DNA from: Palleronia marisminoris
GTDB taxonomy: Bacteria; Pseudomonadota; Alphaproteobacteria; Rhodobacterales; Rhodobacteraceae
Direction: 5' to 3'
DNA: 64,000 bases
NCBI RefSeq assembly: GCF_900172315.1
Contig: NZ_FWFV01000004.1
Span: forward strand, 1-64,000
Numbering within the stretch: the first letter of the stretch is position 1; every line of letters starts with the position of its first letter. The position numbers and the translations under genes are program-made. The notes below the pieces were generated by a model. That model worked only from the letters and a program-made list of their open reading frames with translations. It ran no database searches and was not told where the DNA came from. Below, piece after piece: positions 28,365 to 38,783 of the stretch.

Positions 28365-30041
28365 ATGGCTGATGCAGCCGTCCACGGCCATGGCGGACAC
28401 GAGGACGACCGGGGCTTCTTCACCCGGTGGTTCATGTCCACCAACCACAAGGATATCGGTATCCTTTACCTCGTCACCGCGGCAGTAACCGGGTTCATCT
28501 CGGTCGCGTTCACGGTGTACATGCGCATGGAGCTCATGGAGCCCGGCGTCCAGTTCATGTGCATGGAAGGCGCGCGGCTCCTCCCGACCGCGACCGAGAA
28601 CTGCACGCCGAACGGACACCTGTGGAACGTGCTGATCACGGCCCACGGCATCCTGATGATGTTCTTCGTCGTCATTCCCGCGCTTTTCGGTGGCTTCGGC
28701 AACTACCTGATGCCGCTGCAGATCGGCGCGCCGGACATGGCGTTCCCGCGCCTCAACAACCTCAGCTACTGGCTTTTCGTTGCCGGTTCGGCGCTAGCGG
28801 TGTGCTCGCTGTTCGCACCTGGCGGCAACGGGCAGATGGGCTCGGGGATCGGCTGGGTGCTCTATCCGCCGCTTTCGACGACCGAGGGCGGGTATTCCAC
28901 CGACCTTGCCATCTTCGCCGTGCACGTTTCGGGCGCCTCGTCGATCCTGGGCGCGATCAACATCATCACGACGTTCCTGAACATGCGCGCTCCGGGCATG
29001 ACGCTGTTCAAGGTTCCGCTCTTCGCGTGGTCCGTGTTCGTGACAGCGTGGCTGATCCTTCTGGCCCTGCCCGTCCTGGCCGGCGCGATCACCATGCTGC
29101 TGACCGACCGGAACTTCGGCACGACGTTCTTCGACCCCTCGGGCGGTGGTGATCCGATCCTCTACCAGCACATCCTGTGGTTCTTCGGACACCCCGAGGT
29201 GTATATCGTGGTCCTGCCGGGCTTCGGCATCATCAGCCACATCATTGCGACGTTCTCGAAGAAGCCGATCTTCGGCTACCTGCCGATGGTCTGGGCGCTG
29301 ATCGCGATCGGCGTCCTGGGCTTCGTCGTCTGGGCGCACCACATGTACACCGTCGGCATGTCGCTGACCCAGCAGTCCTACTTCATGCTGGCCACGATGG
29401 TCATCGCGGTGCCCACGGGCATCAAGATCTTCTCGTGGATCGCGACGATGTGGGGCGGCTCGGTCGAGCTCAAGGCACCCATGCTCTGGGCCTGCGGCTT
29501 CCTCGCCGTGTTCACCATCGGCGGCGTCACCGGCGTCGTGCTGAGCCAGGCGGCAATCGACCGCGCCTATCACGACACCTACTACGTCGTGGCGCACTTC
29601 CACTACGTCATGTCCCTGGGCGCCGTCTTCGCCATCTTCGCGGGCATCTACTTCTACTTCCCGAAGTTCACCGGGAAGATGATCCCCGAATGGATCGGCC
29701 ACGCGCACTTCTGGGCGATGTTCATCGGCGCCAACCTGACCTTCTTCCCCCAGCACTTCCTGGGTCGTCAGGGCATGCCCCGCCGCTACATCGACTACCC
29801 CGAGGCGTTCGCTCTGTGGCACCATGTCTCGTCCTGGGGGGCCTACCTGTCCTTCGCCTCCTTCCTGTTCTTCATCGGGGCGATCTTCTGGGTCCTCGCG
29901 AAGGTGCCGCGCACGGCGCCCGCGAATCCCTGGAATGAGTGGGCCGACACACTGGAATGGACCCTGCCCTCGCCGCCGCCGGAGCACACGTTCGAGACGC
30001 TCCCCAAGCGCGAGGACTGGGACAAGGGCCACGCGCACTGA
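28365..30041 (+). CDS. ctaD: Cytochrome c oxidase subunit I (aa3 type)
   Basis: Catalytic subunit of the terminal oxidase, carrying heme a and the heme a3/CuB centre. The 558-residue, twelve-helix protein shows [10 protein letters not shown] near the start, the heme a ligand region [15 protein letters not shown]-like ([10 protein letters not shown]), the CuB/His-Tyr site [10 protein letters not shown], the HH pair in [10 protein letters not shown] and the heme a3/heme a His in VVAHFHYV. A strong AGGAGGGA lies before the ATG. In this region it stands apart from ctaC/ctaE, as often in Rhodobacteraceae. The DUF2244 gene follows after 2 bases. Confidence 0.97.
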   Translation: MADAAVHGHGGHEDDRGFFTRWFMSTNHKDIGILYLVTAAVTGFISVAFTVYMRMELMEPGVQFMCMEGARLLPTATENCTPNGHLWNVLITAHGILMMFFVVIPALFGGFGNYLMPLQIGAPDMAFPRLNNLSYWLFVAGSALAVCSLFAPGGNGQMGSGIGWVLYPPLSTTEGGYSTDLAIFAVHVSGASSILGAINIITTFLNMRAPGMTLFKVPLFAWSVFVTAWLILLALPVLAGAITMLLTDRNFGTTFFDPSGGGDPILYQHILWFFGHPEVYIVVLPGFGIISHIIATFSKKPIFGYLPMVWALIAIGVLGFVVWAHHMYTVGMSLTQQSYFMLATMVIAVPTGIKIFSWIATMWGGSVELKAPMLWACGFLAVFTIGGVTGVVLSQAAIDRAYHDTYYVVAHFHYVMSLGAVFAIFAGIYFYFPKFTGKMIPEWIGHAHFWAMFIGANLTFFPQHFLGRQGMPRRYIDYPEAFALWHHVSSWGAYLSFASFLFFIGAIFWVLAKVPRTAPANPWNEWADTLEWTLPSPPPEHTFETLPKREDWDKGHAH

Positions 30042-30043
30042 CC

Positions 30044-30577
30044 ATGCCGGTTCAATGGACCACATCGAAAGAGGAGGCCCCGGCATCGCCCGGGGCCTTT
30101 TCGCATGAGGGGGGGCGTCCTTTCGCCACCCTGCGGCTCTGGCCGCACCGCTCCCTGCCCATGTCCGGCTTCGTGGGGATCATGGCGTTCACCGGCTGCA
30201 TGTTCCTGGTGCCCCTCGCCCCGTTCATCGGCACGCCGGTCTTCTGGGGACTCCTGCCGTTCCTCGTGGCGGCGATGGCCGCGCTGTACCTGTTCTTCCT
30301 CAGGAACTACCGCGACGGCGAACTCACCGAAGTGCTGACGGTCTGGTCGGACCGGATCGCGCTGGTGCGTCACAACCCCCGTACCTCGGACCAGACATGG
30401 GAGGCCAACCCCTATTGGATTCGCCTCTCGCTCCACCCCGATCGCGGGCCGGTGAGGAATTACCTGACGCTGGATGGTGGTGGCCGCGAGGTCGAGCTTG
30501 GCGCCTTCCTCAGCCCCGAAGAGCGCGAGGCCGTCTATGACGACCTCGACCGGCTGCTGAAACGCCTGCCGCACTAG
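30044..30577 (+). CDS. DUF2244 domain-containing membrane protein
   Basis: A 177-residue protein with two adjacent membrane segments (GFVGIMAFTGCMFLVPLAPF and FWGLLPFLVAAMAALYLFFL) and a cytoplasmic C-terminal DUF2244 domain (VLTVWSDRIALVR, WEANPYWIRLSLH, VELGAFLSPEER). The ATG at 30044, two bases after the ctaD stop, gives an N-terminus MPVQWTT that looks right for the family. A hairpin with a T-run lies inside codons 11-20. Family members often neighbour cytochrome oxidase genes, so a role near the oxidase is plausible but unproven. Confidence 0.85.
   Translation: MPVQWTTSKEEAPASPGAFSHEGGRPFATLRLWPHRSLPMSGFVGIMAFTGCMFLVPLAPFIGTPVFWGLLPFLVAAMAALYLFFLRNYRDGELTEVLTVWSDRIALVRHNPRTSDQTWEANPYWIRLSLHPDRGPVRNYLTLDGGGREVELGAFLSPEEREAVYDDLDRLLKRLPH
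30075..30101 (+). terminator. Intrinsic-terminator-like hairpin after ctaD, inside the DUF2244 gene start
   Basis: AGGCCCCGG (30075-30083) pairs with CCGGGGCCT (30090-30098) around a six-base loop, followed by TTTT at 30098-30101. This is a standard rho-independent terminator shape, 34 bases after the ctaD stop. It falls within codons 11-20 of the next gene, so it could attenuate transcription of that gene or end part of the ctaD message. Confidence 0.65.
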
Positions 30578-30604
30578 GGCGCGGCAAGCGTACCGTCCCG
30601 GCGC

Positions 30605-31066
30605 TCAGTTCAGCCGGGACTTCACCTTGGGACCGACCATGCCGAAATCCATCTGACCGGTGTGACGCTCCTTCAGGACCCCCATCACCTTGCCCATGTC
30701 CCGGATCGATGTGGCGCCCGTCTCGGAGATTGCGGTATCGACGGCACGCTCCACCTCGTCGTCGGCCAGGCGGCGCGGCAGGAATTCCTCGATGATCGCG
30801 ATTTCCTCGCGCTCGCCCTCGGCCAGTTCGAGGCGCCCGCCTTCTTCATAGGCGCGCGCGCTTTCCTGGCGCTGCTTGATCATGCGCCCCAGGATCTGGC
30901 GCACTTCCGCGTCCGTGACCCCATCGGGCCCGTCCTCGGTCGAGCGGGCGGCAATGTCGCGGTCCTTGATCGCGGCGTTGATCAGCCGCAGCGTCGAAAG
31001 ACGTGCGGCCTGCTTCTCTTTCATCGCCGTCTTCATGGCGGCATTGATGCGGTCGCGCAGTTCCAT
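30605..31066 (-). CDS. GatB/YqeY domain-containing protein
   Basis: A 153-residue YqeY-family protein, all helical, related to the tRNA-binding tail domain of the amidotransferase GatB. Clear segments are RINAAMKTAMKEKQAARLST, LRLINAAIKDRDIAAR, and ITDTGATSIRDMGKVMG-like region ending FGMVGPKVKSRL. ATG at 31066 matches the family N-terminus MELRDRINAAMK. In alphaproteobacteria the family is often next to carA, as here (divergent by 130 bases). Molecular function is not established. Confidence 0.92.
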   Translation of the reverse strand: MELRDRINAAMKTAMKEKQAARLSTLRLINAAIKDRDIAARSTEDGPDGVTDAEVRQILGRMIKQRQESARAYEEGGRLELAEGEREEIAIIEEFLPRRLADDEVERAVDTAISETGATSIRDMGKVMGVLKERHTGQMDFGMVGPKVKSRLN

Positions 31067-31196
31067 GGCATATCCTCGGTCGACGCGGAAACGGCCTTTC
31101 ACCTATGACCGGAGGTCGGGAACGGCAAGGCGCTTGACCGTGTGGCACGATCTCCATACATCGCGGTAGATTTGCGCCCAGCCCGGAGATCCCGCC

Positions 31197-32345
31197 ATGC
31201 CCCGCCAGACCCCGACCGCCTGCCTCGCCCTTGCCGACGGGACTGTCTTCTATGGCCGCGGATTTGGCGCCACCGGGCAAACCACGGCCGAGCTCTGCTT
31301 CAACACCGCGATGACCGGCTACCAGGAGATCGTGACCGACCCCTCCTACGCGGGTCAGATCGTGACCTTCACGTTCCCCCATATCGGCAACACCGGCGTC
31401 ACTCCCGAGGATGACGAGACCGCGATTCCGTTCGCGGAAGGGATGGTGGTGAAGTGGGACCCGACGGCCTCGTCCAACTGGCGCGCCGCCGAAGAGCTGG
31501 GCGCCTGGCTGGCCCGGCACGGCAAGATCGGCATCGGCGGCCTAGACACGCGCCGGCTGACCCGCGCGATCCGCCAGCAGGGCGCGCCGCATGTCGCGCT
31601 CGCCCACAACCCCGAGGGCAAGTTCGACATCGAGGCGCTGATCGCTGCCGCACGCTCGTTCCCGGGCCTCGTCGGGCTGGACCTCGCCAAGGACGTCAGT
31701 TGCCTGCAATCGTACCGCTGGGACGAGATGCGGTGGGCCTGGCCGACCGGTTACCTCAAGCGCGACAAGCCCGGCCACAAGGTCGTGGCCATCGACTACG
31801 GCGCCAAGCGCAACATCCTGCGCTGCCTGGCCAGCGCCGGCTGCGATGTGACCGTCCTGCCCGCCACCGCCACGGCCGAGGAAATCATGGCCCACAATCC
31901 CGCTGGACTGTTCCTCTCGAACGGTCCCGGCGACCCGGCGGCGACCGGCAAGTATGCGGTCCCGATGATCCAGGAAGTCCTCAAGACCTCGGACATCCCC
32001 GTGTTCGGCATCTGCCTTGGTCACCAGCTTCTGGGTCTCGCCCTCGGGGCCGAGACGCAGAAGATGGGCCACGGCCATCACGGCGCGAACCATCCGGTGA
32101 AGGAGCTGGCGACCGGCAAGGTCGAAATCACGTCGATGAACCACGGCTTCACCGTGAACTCGCAGACCCTGCCGAAGGGCGTGGAAGAGACGCATATCTC
32201 GCTCTTCGACGGCTCGAACTGCGGCATCCGCGTGCCCGACCGACCCGTCTGGGGCGTCCAGCACCACCCCGAGGCCAGCCCCGGCCCGCAGGACAGCTTC
32301 TACCTGTTCGAGCGTTTCGCGAAGGTGATGGACGACGCGGCCTGA
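31197..32345 (+). CDS. carA: Carbamoyl-phosphate synthase small subunit
   Basis: Glutamine-hydrolysing subunit that supplies ammonia to CarB for carbamoyl phosphate, used in arginine and pyrimidine synthesis. 382 residues: N-terminal CPSase_sm domain (LADGTVFYGRGFGATGQTTA, FNTAMTGYQEI) and class I glutamine amidotransferase domain with GICLGHQLLGLALG (nucleophile Cys) and QHHPEASPGP (catalytic His/Glu). carB is not in the window. Confidence 0.97.
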   Translation: MPRQTPTACLALADGTVFYGRGFGATGQTTAELCFNTAMTGYQEIVTDPSYAGQIVTFTFPHIGNTGVTPEDDETAIPFAEGMVVKWDPTASSNWRAAEELGAWLARHGKIGIGGLDTRRLTRAIRQQGAPHVALAHNPEGKFDIEALIAAARSFPGLVGLDLAKDVSCLQSYRWDEMRWAWPTGYLKRDKPGHKVVAIDYGAKRNILRCLASAGCDVTVLPATATAEEIMAHNPAGLFLSNGPGDPAATGKYAVPMIQEVLKTSDIPVFGICLGHQLLGLALGAETQKMGHGHHGANHPVKELATGKVEITSMNHGFTVNSQTLPKGVEETHISLFDGSNCGIRVPDRPVWGVQHHPEASPGPQDSFYLFERFAKVMDDAA

Positions 32346-32408
32346 TCCGCGTTCACCATCCCTTAAGCGAAGGGTGACAGGATTGGCGGATCCACGGACG
32401 GAACCGCC

Positions 32409-34046
32409 ATGTTCGACCTCGCTCATCTCGATCCCATGTCGCCGGTCGTCCCGGGCCGCGATGCCGTGCCCCTGCCCGACGCGCGCGCGATCCGCAAACT
32501 GGGCGCCGGGTTCTGCGCCCGCCATGCCGTGCTGCCCCTTCGTGCCGGGTCGGGTTTCCAGCCGATTGCGGTAGCCGACCCCGATCGCTTCACGCTGGTC
32601 GCCTCGCGGATCCGTTCGGTTCTGGGGGATATCGTGCCCGTGCCCACCAAGCGCGCGGATTTGATGGCCGCGCTCACGCGCCATGGCGGCCTCGCCCTCG
32701 CACGCGAGGCCGAAGAGAGGTGCCCGCCGGACCGCAGCTGCCGGGGCTTGCGCATTGCGCCCTCCGTCGCGGCCGGCATCGGCGTTCTGCTCGTGGCGGC
32801 CGTCTGCCTTGCGCCAAGCCGCGCGCTGATCGCCGGGCAGGTCGTGGCGATCGGCATTCTCGCCATCCAGACCGCGCTTTACCTCGTCGCCATGTGGCCG
32901 CGGCGCACCGGGCGGATGGTGCGACAGGCTCCCAGCGCGCTGCCCACGATCTCGATCCTCCTGCCGCTCTACCGCGAGGAAGACATCGCCCCCATGCTTC
33001 TCGAGCGGATCGAGGCGGTCGATTATCCGCGGGACCGGTTCGAGGTGTGGCTCATCATGGAATGCGACGACCACGTCACCGCGCGGGCCATCTCGCGGGT
33101 CGCGCTGCCGGCTTGGGCGCATGTCCTGACCGTGGCCCCAGGCGAGGTTCAGACGAAGCCGCGCGCGATGAACGTCGCGCTGGATTTTTGCCGGGGCACG
33201 ATCGTCGGCGTGTACGACGCCGAGGACGCGCCGGAGTCCGACCAGCTTCTTCGGGTGGCCGCGCGGTTTGCGGCGGCCAAGCCGAACGTTGCGGCGCTGC
33301 AAGGTCGGCTGAGCTTCTACAACACCCGGGCGAGTTGGCTTACCCGGTGCTTTTCCATCGACTACGCGGCGTGGTTCTGGATGATCCTGCCGGCGATCGG
33401 GCGGCTCGGCTGGCCCATTCCGCTTGGCGGAACCACGATCTTCCTGCGCCGCGACGCGCTGGAAGCCGTCGGCGGCTGGGATGCGCACAACGTCACCGAA
33501 GACGCCGACCTTGGCCTGCGCCTCGCCCGCGCCGGCTGGCGGACCGAACTGATCGACAGCGTCACCCGCGAAGAGGCCACCGCCCGTCCACTCGCCTGGA
33601 TCAAGCAGCGCTCCCGCTGGCAGAAGGGCTACGCGATCACATGGGCGGCCCACATGCGCCACCCGCTGCGCCTGATCCGCGACATCGGGCCATGGGGCTT
33701 CGTGGGCGTGCAGGTCCTGTTCCTGGGTTCGCTGGCCGGTGCTGCGCTGGCGCCGCTTCTGTGGCCGTTCTGGCTGCTCTTGGCTGCAGCGCCCCTGCCC
33801 TACACCCCCACGCTTCACGCGCTTTGGGTCGTGCAACTGGGGCTGGGCCTGACGCTTGTGATCCAGGCGATCGGCCTCGCCATCGCCCTGTCGCGGCAGC
33901 GACGTCTTGAGCTGGCGCGGTGGATCCCGGTGATGATGCTCTACTATCCGCTCGCGACGATTTCGCTGTGCAAGGCGGTGGCCGAACTCGTCACCCGGCC
34001 CTTCTACTGGGACAAGACCGCGCACGGCGTCACGCGCCCCGACTAG
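32409..34046 (+). CDS. Family 2 glycosyltransferase with GspE/MshE-N-like front domain
   Basis: A 545-residue membrane glycosyltransferase. Residues 15-105 (RKLGAGFCARHAVLPLR, PIAVADPDRFTLV, PVPTKRADLMAAL) resemble the N-terminal domain of type II secretion ATPases and MshE, known in MshE to bind cyclic-di-GMP. Two membrane helices follow at about 116-165, then the GT-A core with ECDD (~219), YDAEDA (~268), EDADLG (~363) and QRSRWQKGY (~400), and several helices at 425-520. It resembles alphaproteobacterial polysaccharide synthases. No other polysaccharide genes are adjacent. The front-domain assignment is by eye. Confidence 0.82.
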   Translation: MFDLAHLDPMSPVVPGRDAVPLPDARAIRKLGAGFCARHAVLPLRAGSGFQPIAVADPDRFTLVASRIRSVLGDIVPVPTKRADLMAALTRHGGLALAREAEERCPPDRSCRGLRIAPSVAAGIGVLLVAAVCLAPSRALIAGQVVAIGILAIQTALYLVAMWPRRTGRMVRQAPSALPTISILLPLYREEDIAPMLLERIEAVDYPRDRFEVWLIMECDDHVTARAISRVALPAWAHVLTVAPGEVQTKPRAMNVALDFCRGTIVGVYDAEDAPESDQLLRVAARFAAAKPNVAALQGRLSFYNTRASWLTRCFSIDYAAWFWMILPAIGRLGWPIPLGGTTIFLRRDALEAVGGWDAHNVTEDADLGLRLARAGWRTELIDSVTREEATARPLAWIKQRSRWQKGYAITWAAHMRHPLRLIRDIGPWGFVGVQVLFLGSLAGAALAPLLWPFWLLLAAAPLPYTPTLHALWVVQLGLGLTLVIQAIGLAIALSRQRRLELARWIPVMMLYYPLATISLCKAVAELVTRPFYWDKTAHGVTRPD

Positions 34047-34693
34047 TGCGGCGCGTCCTGCGTCGAATCGTGGCGCAGGCGCGTCTCGTACGCGGTAGAG
34101 ATATGCGCGCACAGCGCCCCGCGCGCCGCCGCCCCGTCCCGCGCCTCGAGAGCCGAGACGATGGCGTCATGCTCGGCCAGCGCATCCTCTCCGCGCCCCT
34201 CGACGGCAAGGGAGGTCGTCGCCAGAAGGGCCATCGACCGGTGCACCAGGTCAAGCTGCTGCACCAGGAACATGTTGTGCGAGGCAAGGTGGATCTGCTT
34301 GTGGAAGCGCCGGTTCGACCGGCTGAGCGCGCGCGGATCGTCAAGCCGCCCCCGGTCGTCCTCGACCATCCGGCGCAGCACGCGCAGCTCCTCGTCGGTT
34401 GCGTGGCGCGCGGCCAGTTCGGCCGCCAGCCCCTCGAGCTCGGTCCGCACGATGTAAAGCTCGGCCATCTGGTTGTGGTCGAGCGACGAGACGATCAGGC
34501 TCCGCCCGTCCCGCGTCAGCAACGACTGCGTCTCGAGCCGCTGCAACGCCTCGCGGATCGGCGTGCGGCTGACGCCGAAGCGCTCGGCCAACTCGTTCTC
34601 GACCAGCCGGTCGCCGGGCTTGTAGAGCCCCTCGTCTATCGCCTCGAGGATCAGCCGATAGGCGTCCTTTTGCGGCGCTTTCGCGTCTGGCAT
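34043..34693 (-). CDS. GntR-family transcriptional regulator, FCD type
   Basis: A 216-residue regulator with an N-terminal winged helix (about 10-70; YKPGDRLVENELAERFGVSR and TPIREALQRLE) and a C-terminal FCD effector domain with RFHKQIHLASHN in the metal/ligand site. ATG at 34693 matches the family start (MPDAKAPQKDAYRLILEAI); the longer frame is Arg-rich noise. Its stop overlaps the convergent glycosyltransferase stop. The HAD-type nucleotidase gene is divergent, 59 bases away. Target unknown. Confidence 0.88.
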   Translation of the reverse strand: MPDAKAPQKDAYRLILEAIDEGLYKPGDRLVENELAERFGVSRTPIREALQRLETQSLLTRDGRSLIVSSLDHNQMAELYIVRTELEGLAAELAARHATDEELRVLRRMVEDDRGRLDDPRALSRSNRRFHKQIHLASHNMFLVQQLDLVHRSMALLATTSLAVEGRGEDALAEHDAIVSALEARDGAAARGALCAHISTAYETRLRHDSTQDAPH

Positions 34694-34752
34694 GCGAGCC
34701 CTCCCTTCCCGGCGGTATAGACAGCCCGCTGGCCCGCCGCTAGGGCAGCGGA

Positions 34753-35415
34753 ATGACCATCGACACGTGGATCTTCGACCTGGACGACACGCTCTACCCG
34801 CCCGAATCGGGGATCGTGGCGGCGATCGAGGCGCGCATGACCGACTGGATCGCGCAGCGGCTGGGGGTCGAACCGGCCGAGGCCGACCGCCTGCGCCACG
34901 CCTACTGGCGCGACTACGGCGGCACGCTGCCCGGCCTCGTCGCCCGTCACGGCATCGCGCCCGAGACGTTCCTGGCCGATGTGCATGACATCCCATTGAC
35001 CGGCCTCGCCGCCGATCCCGCGCTTGGGACCGCCCTCGCAGCGCTGCCCGGGCGTCGGGTCGTGTTCACGAACGGCAGCGCGTGGCACGCAGAGCGTATC
35101 CTTCGGGCGCGGGGCCTGACCGACCATTTTCACGGCACCTTCACCATCGAGCACGCGGATTTCGTCGCCAAGCCCGACGCCCGCGCCTTCGACTCTGCCT
35201 TCCGCGCGCTGGACATCGACCCCACCTGCGCCGCGATGTTCGAGGACAGCCCGGCAAACCTGCGCATCCCCCACGCGCGCGGCGTGTGCACCGTCCTCGT
35301 CGGCCCCCGCGCCGTTGAGGAGCCGTTTATCGACCACCACGCCCCCGATCTGACGGCTTTTCTGTCGCAGGTCGGCATCGGCGGCTTCCCCGCGCGGCCC
35401 CGCCACCTACCATGA
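34753..35415 (+). CDS. HAD-superfamily pyrimidine 5'-nucleotidase
   Basis: A 220-residue HAD hydrolase of the SDT1/pyrimidine-nucleotidase type. Motif I is FDLDDTLYPP near the N-terminus (nucleophile DxD), motif II VVFTNGS, motif III the Lys in FVAKPD, and motif IV MFEDSPANL. It should dephosphorylate UMP/CMP-like nucleotides or related phosphates. Its stop overlaps an ATG of the next gene (ATGA), suggesting cotranscription with the flavoprotein. Confidence 0.88.
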   Translation: MTIDTWIFDLDDTLYPPESGIVAAIEARMTDWIAQRLGVEPAEADRLRHAYWRDYGGTLPGLVARHGIAPETFLADVHDIPLTGLAADPALGTALAALPGRRVVFTNGSAWHAERILRARGLTDHFHGTFTIEHADFVAKPDARAFDSAFRALDIDPTCAAMFEDSPANLRIPHARGVCTVLVGPRAVEEPFIDHHAPDLTAFLSQVGIGGFPARPRHLP

Positions 35416-35420
35416 GAGCC

Positions 35421-36629
35421 ATGGATACCGACATCTTCATCTCGGGCGCCGGCATCTCCGGCATGGTGCTGGCGGCGCTTCTGGCCAAGCGCGGCTGGCG
35501 CGTCACGATCTGCGACCCGTCGACCCCGCCCGATGGCGAGGCGGCCGAGGGCTCGGACCTGCGGTCGACCGCCTACCTTGAGCCGTCGGTCGACGTCCTG
35601 CGCGAGGCGGAACTGTGGGAGCATCTGTCGCCGGATGCCACGCCGCTCGAGGCGCTCCGGGTCATGGACTCGACCGGCTGGCCGCCACAGCAGACCGCTT
35701 TGCGGACCTTCCGGCCCGACGATCTGGGCCTCGGGGCCTTCGGCTGGAACGTGATGAACTGGCGCGCGCACCAGACACTTTCGGCGGCCCTGCGCGAGGC
35801 GCCGGGGGTCGATCTGCGGCTGGGCACCGGCTTTGCAGACATGACAGCGCGGGACGACAAGGCGTTCGTGACCCTGACCGACGGCAGACGGTTGACGGCC
35901 CGGCTGGTGGTGGGCGCCGACGGCCGCGCCTCGCCGGTGCGCGAGGCGGCCGGGATCGACACGCGCATCCAGCGCTACGGGCAGAAGGCGCTCGCCTTCG
36001 CCTGCACCCATGCCGAACCGCACCAGCATGTCTCGACCGAGATATACAATTCCGGCGGCGCGATGGTCACTGTCCCGCTGGCGGATCACGACGGGCGGGC
36101 GGCGTCCTCGATCGTCTGGATGGACGACGGCGCCCGCGTGACCGAGCTTGCCCGGATGGACGAGGCGACGTTCAACGCCCGCCTGACCGAGCGTGCGCTC
36201 CACGTCATGGGGCCGATGCAGCGCGCGACGCCGCTGCGGGTCTGGCCCATCGTCACCCAGACCGCCCGCGCATTGACGGCCAAGCGCACCGTCCTGGTGG
36301 CCGAGGCCGCGCACGTCCTGCCGCCGATCGGCGCGCAGGGGCTGAACACTTCGATCGCCGATATCGCCACCCTTGCCGACTGTCTGCAGGAGGATCCCGG
36401 GGCGCCCGAAGGGTTGGCCCGCTATGCGCGCGCGCGGCAGGCGGACATGCTGGGACGGGCCGCGGCTATCGATGCCTACAACCGCCTTTGCCGGTCGAAC
36501 CTCGGGCCGGTCCAGAAGCTGCGGGCCGAGGGGCTGAAGCTGGTGAACGACGTAGCCCCCCTGCGGCGGCGGGTGATGATGGCGGGGATGGGTGCGCTCA
36601 GATCGGACCGGACCGCCGCTCCTCGCTGA
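35421..36629 (+). CDS. UbiH/UbiF-family FAD-dependent hydroxylase
   Basis: A 402-residue flavin monooxygenase of the ubiquinone-biosynthesis hydroxylase group. Features are IFISGAGISGMVLAALLAKRGW (dinucleotide fold), RLVVGADGRASPVREAAG (DG motif) and LVAEAAHVLPPIGAQGLN (second FAD motif). ATG at 35421 or 35412 are both possible; 35412 overlaps the HAD gene stop. Probably acts in ubiquinone ring hydroxylation (membrane-associated), but the exact position is not resolvable by eye. The last 32 bases overlap the convergent Lrp gene. Confidence 0.87.
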   Translation: MDTDIFISGAGISGMVLAALLAKRGWRVTICDPSTPPDGEAAEGSDLRSTAYLEPSVDVLREAELWEHLSPDATPLEALRVMDSTGWPPQQTALRTFRPDDLGLGAFGWNVMNWRAHQTLSAALREAPGVDLRLGTGFADMTARDDKAFVTLTDGRRLTARLVVGADGRASPVREAAGIDTRIQRYGQKALAFACTHAEPHQHVSTEIYNSGGAMVTVPLADHDGRAASSIVWMDDGARVTELARMDEATFNARLTERALHVMGPMQRATPLRVWPIVTQTARALTAKRTVLVAEAAHVLPPIGAQGLNTSIADIATLADCLQEDPGAPEGLARYARARQADMLGRAAAIDAYNRLCRSNLGPVQKLRAEGLKLVNDVAPLRRRVMMAGMGALRSDRTAAPR

Positions 36630-37050
36630 GAAGGACGTTCGCCTCGACGTTGCCGACGCCCGGCAGCGTCAGGATGCGGCGGCGCAGGACACGCTCGAAA
36701 TCGGCGATGTCCCGGGCAATGACCCGCAGACGGTAGTCGTAGAGGCCCAACACGTGCTCGACCGTCTGCACCTCGGGGATGGCGGTGATCGCGCGCTCGA
36801 ATGCGGTGAGGTCCAACCGCCCCTTCGCGGCGAGCTTCACCCCCAGGAACATCGTCACCCCGAACCCCAGTGCCTCGAGGTCCAGATCGAGGCGCCGGCC
36901 CTTCAGGATCCCGGCCTCCTGCAGCCGCCGCACCCGTCGCCAGGCGACCGGCTGGGACAGGCCGACCCGCTCGCCCAAGGCCGTAGAGGACAGCGTCGCG
37001 TCCTCGGTCAGGGCGCGCAGGATGGCGCGGTCGGTGTCATCGGGGGTCAC
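36598..37050 (-). CDS. Lrp/AsnC-family transcriptional regulator (first of a pair)
   Basis: A 150-residue regulator: N-terminal helix-turn-helix (DRAILRALTEDATLSSTALG, ERVGLSQPVAWRRVRRLQEA) and C-terminal RAM ligand domain (AITAIPEVQTVEHVLGLYDY, LPGVGNVEANVLL). Its ATG overlaps the stop of the upstream Lrp gene by four bases, so the two are coupled and could form mixed oligomers. Senses an amino acid, not known which. Confidence 0.9.
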   Translation of the reverse strand: MTPDDTDRAILRALTEDATLSSTALGERVGLSQPVAWRRVRRLQEAGILKGRRLDLDLEALGFGVTMFLGVKLAAKGRLDLTAFERAITAIPEVQTVEHVLGLYDYRLRVIARDIADFERVLRRRILTLPGVGNVEANVLLSEERRSGPI

Positions 37051-37502
37051 AGGGGCAGCCTTTCGTCGGCTTTCAGGGTCGCGACCTGCATCAGCGCCTC
37101 GATCTCGGCGATGTGCGGCAGGGTCAGGATGCGCTCGCGGTAGAGCCGGTGGTAGTCGGCGAGGTTGCGGGCGACGAGCGACAGGCGCACATCGACGCGG
37201 CCGAGGAAGGTCTGAATCTCGGTCACCTCGGGCACCTCGCGGGCGGCGTCGATGAAGGCGTCGAAGGCGCGGGGGTCAGCCTTGTCGAGGGTGAAGCGCA
37301 GGCTGACCTCGATCTCGTAGCCCAAGGCGCGCCAGTCGATCCGGGCGTGCTGGCCGCGCAGGACGCCGCTTGCGCGCAGCCTCTCGAACCGGCGGGTCGC
37401 AAGCTGCGTCGTGACGCCGGCGCGGGTGGCCAGCGCCGCCAACGTGGCGGCGGGATCGTTCTGCAATTGGCGGAGAAGCCGCCTATCGATGTCGTCGAGC
37501 AT
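37047..37502 (-). CDS. Lrp/AsnC-family transcriptional regulator (second of a pair)
   Basis: A 151-residue paralogue: LDDIDRRLLRQLQNDPAATL and a helix-turn-helix with RAGVTTQLATRRFERL, then the RAM domain (AAREVPEVTEIQTFLGRVDV, LPHIAEIEALMQ). It is divergent from ilvC with 129 bases between, so control of the branched-chain gene or self-control is plausible. The intergenic stretch is AT-rich near 37505-37535. Confidence 0.9.
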   Translation of the reverse strand: MLDDIDRRLLRQLQNDPAATLAALATRAGVTTQLATRRFERLRASGVLRGQHARIDWRALGYEIEVSLRFTLDKADPRAFDAFIDAAREVPEVTEIQTFLGRVDVRLSLVARNLADYHRLYRERILTLPHIAEIEALMQVATLKADERLPL

Positions 37503-37535
37503 AAGAACTTATAGATGCACGACAAAGGCGAATAA

Positions 37536-38654
<1,119 letters not shown>

Positions 38655-38688
38655 GCCGACGCGCCCTCGCGCCGTCTGCAGGAACACC

Positions 38689-38721
38689 CGCGCGGGCCGA
38701 GAGATCGGGCCGCGCGTTTTT
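38689..38721 (+). terminator. Rho-independent terminator of ilvC
   Basis: CGCGCGGGCC (38689-38698) and GGGCCGCGCG (38707-38716) can form a GC-rich stem with a small bulge, followed by TTTTT (38717-38721), 35 bases after the ilvC stop. Confidence 0.75.
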
Positions 38722-38783
38722 CTTCGTGCTGGCTGCTCGAAGTCGCTCTTCCCCCCGTCTCGCGCCCGGCCTACGAAAGCGCC

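Noticed and set aside
28794-30086. 430-codon minus-strand frame opposite ctaD
   Set aside because: Shadow frame rich in Glu, Asp, Arg and Gly; ctaD is unambiguous.
31542-34112. Long open frame on the minus strand opposite carA and the glycosyltransferase
   Set aside because: Antisense shadow of two firm plus-strand genes, with low-complexity His/Arg/Gly composition.
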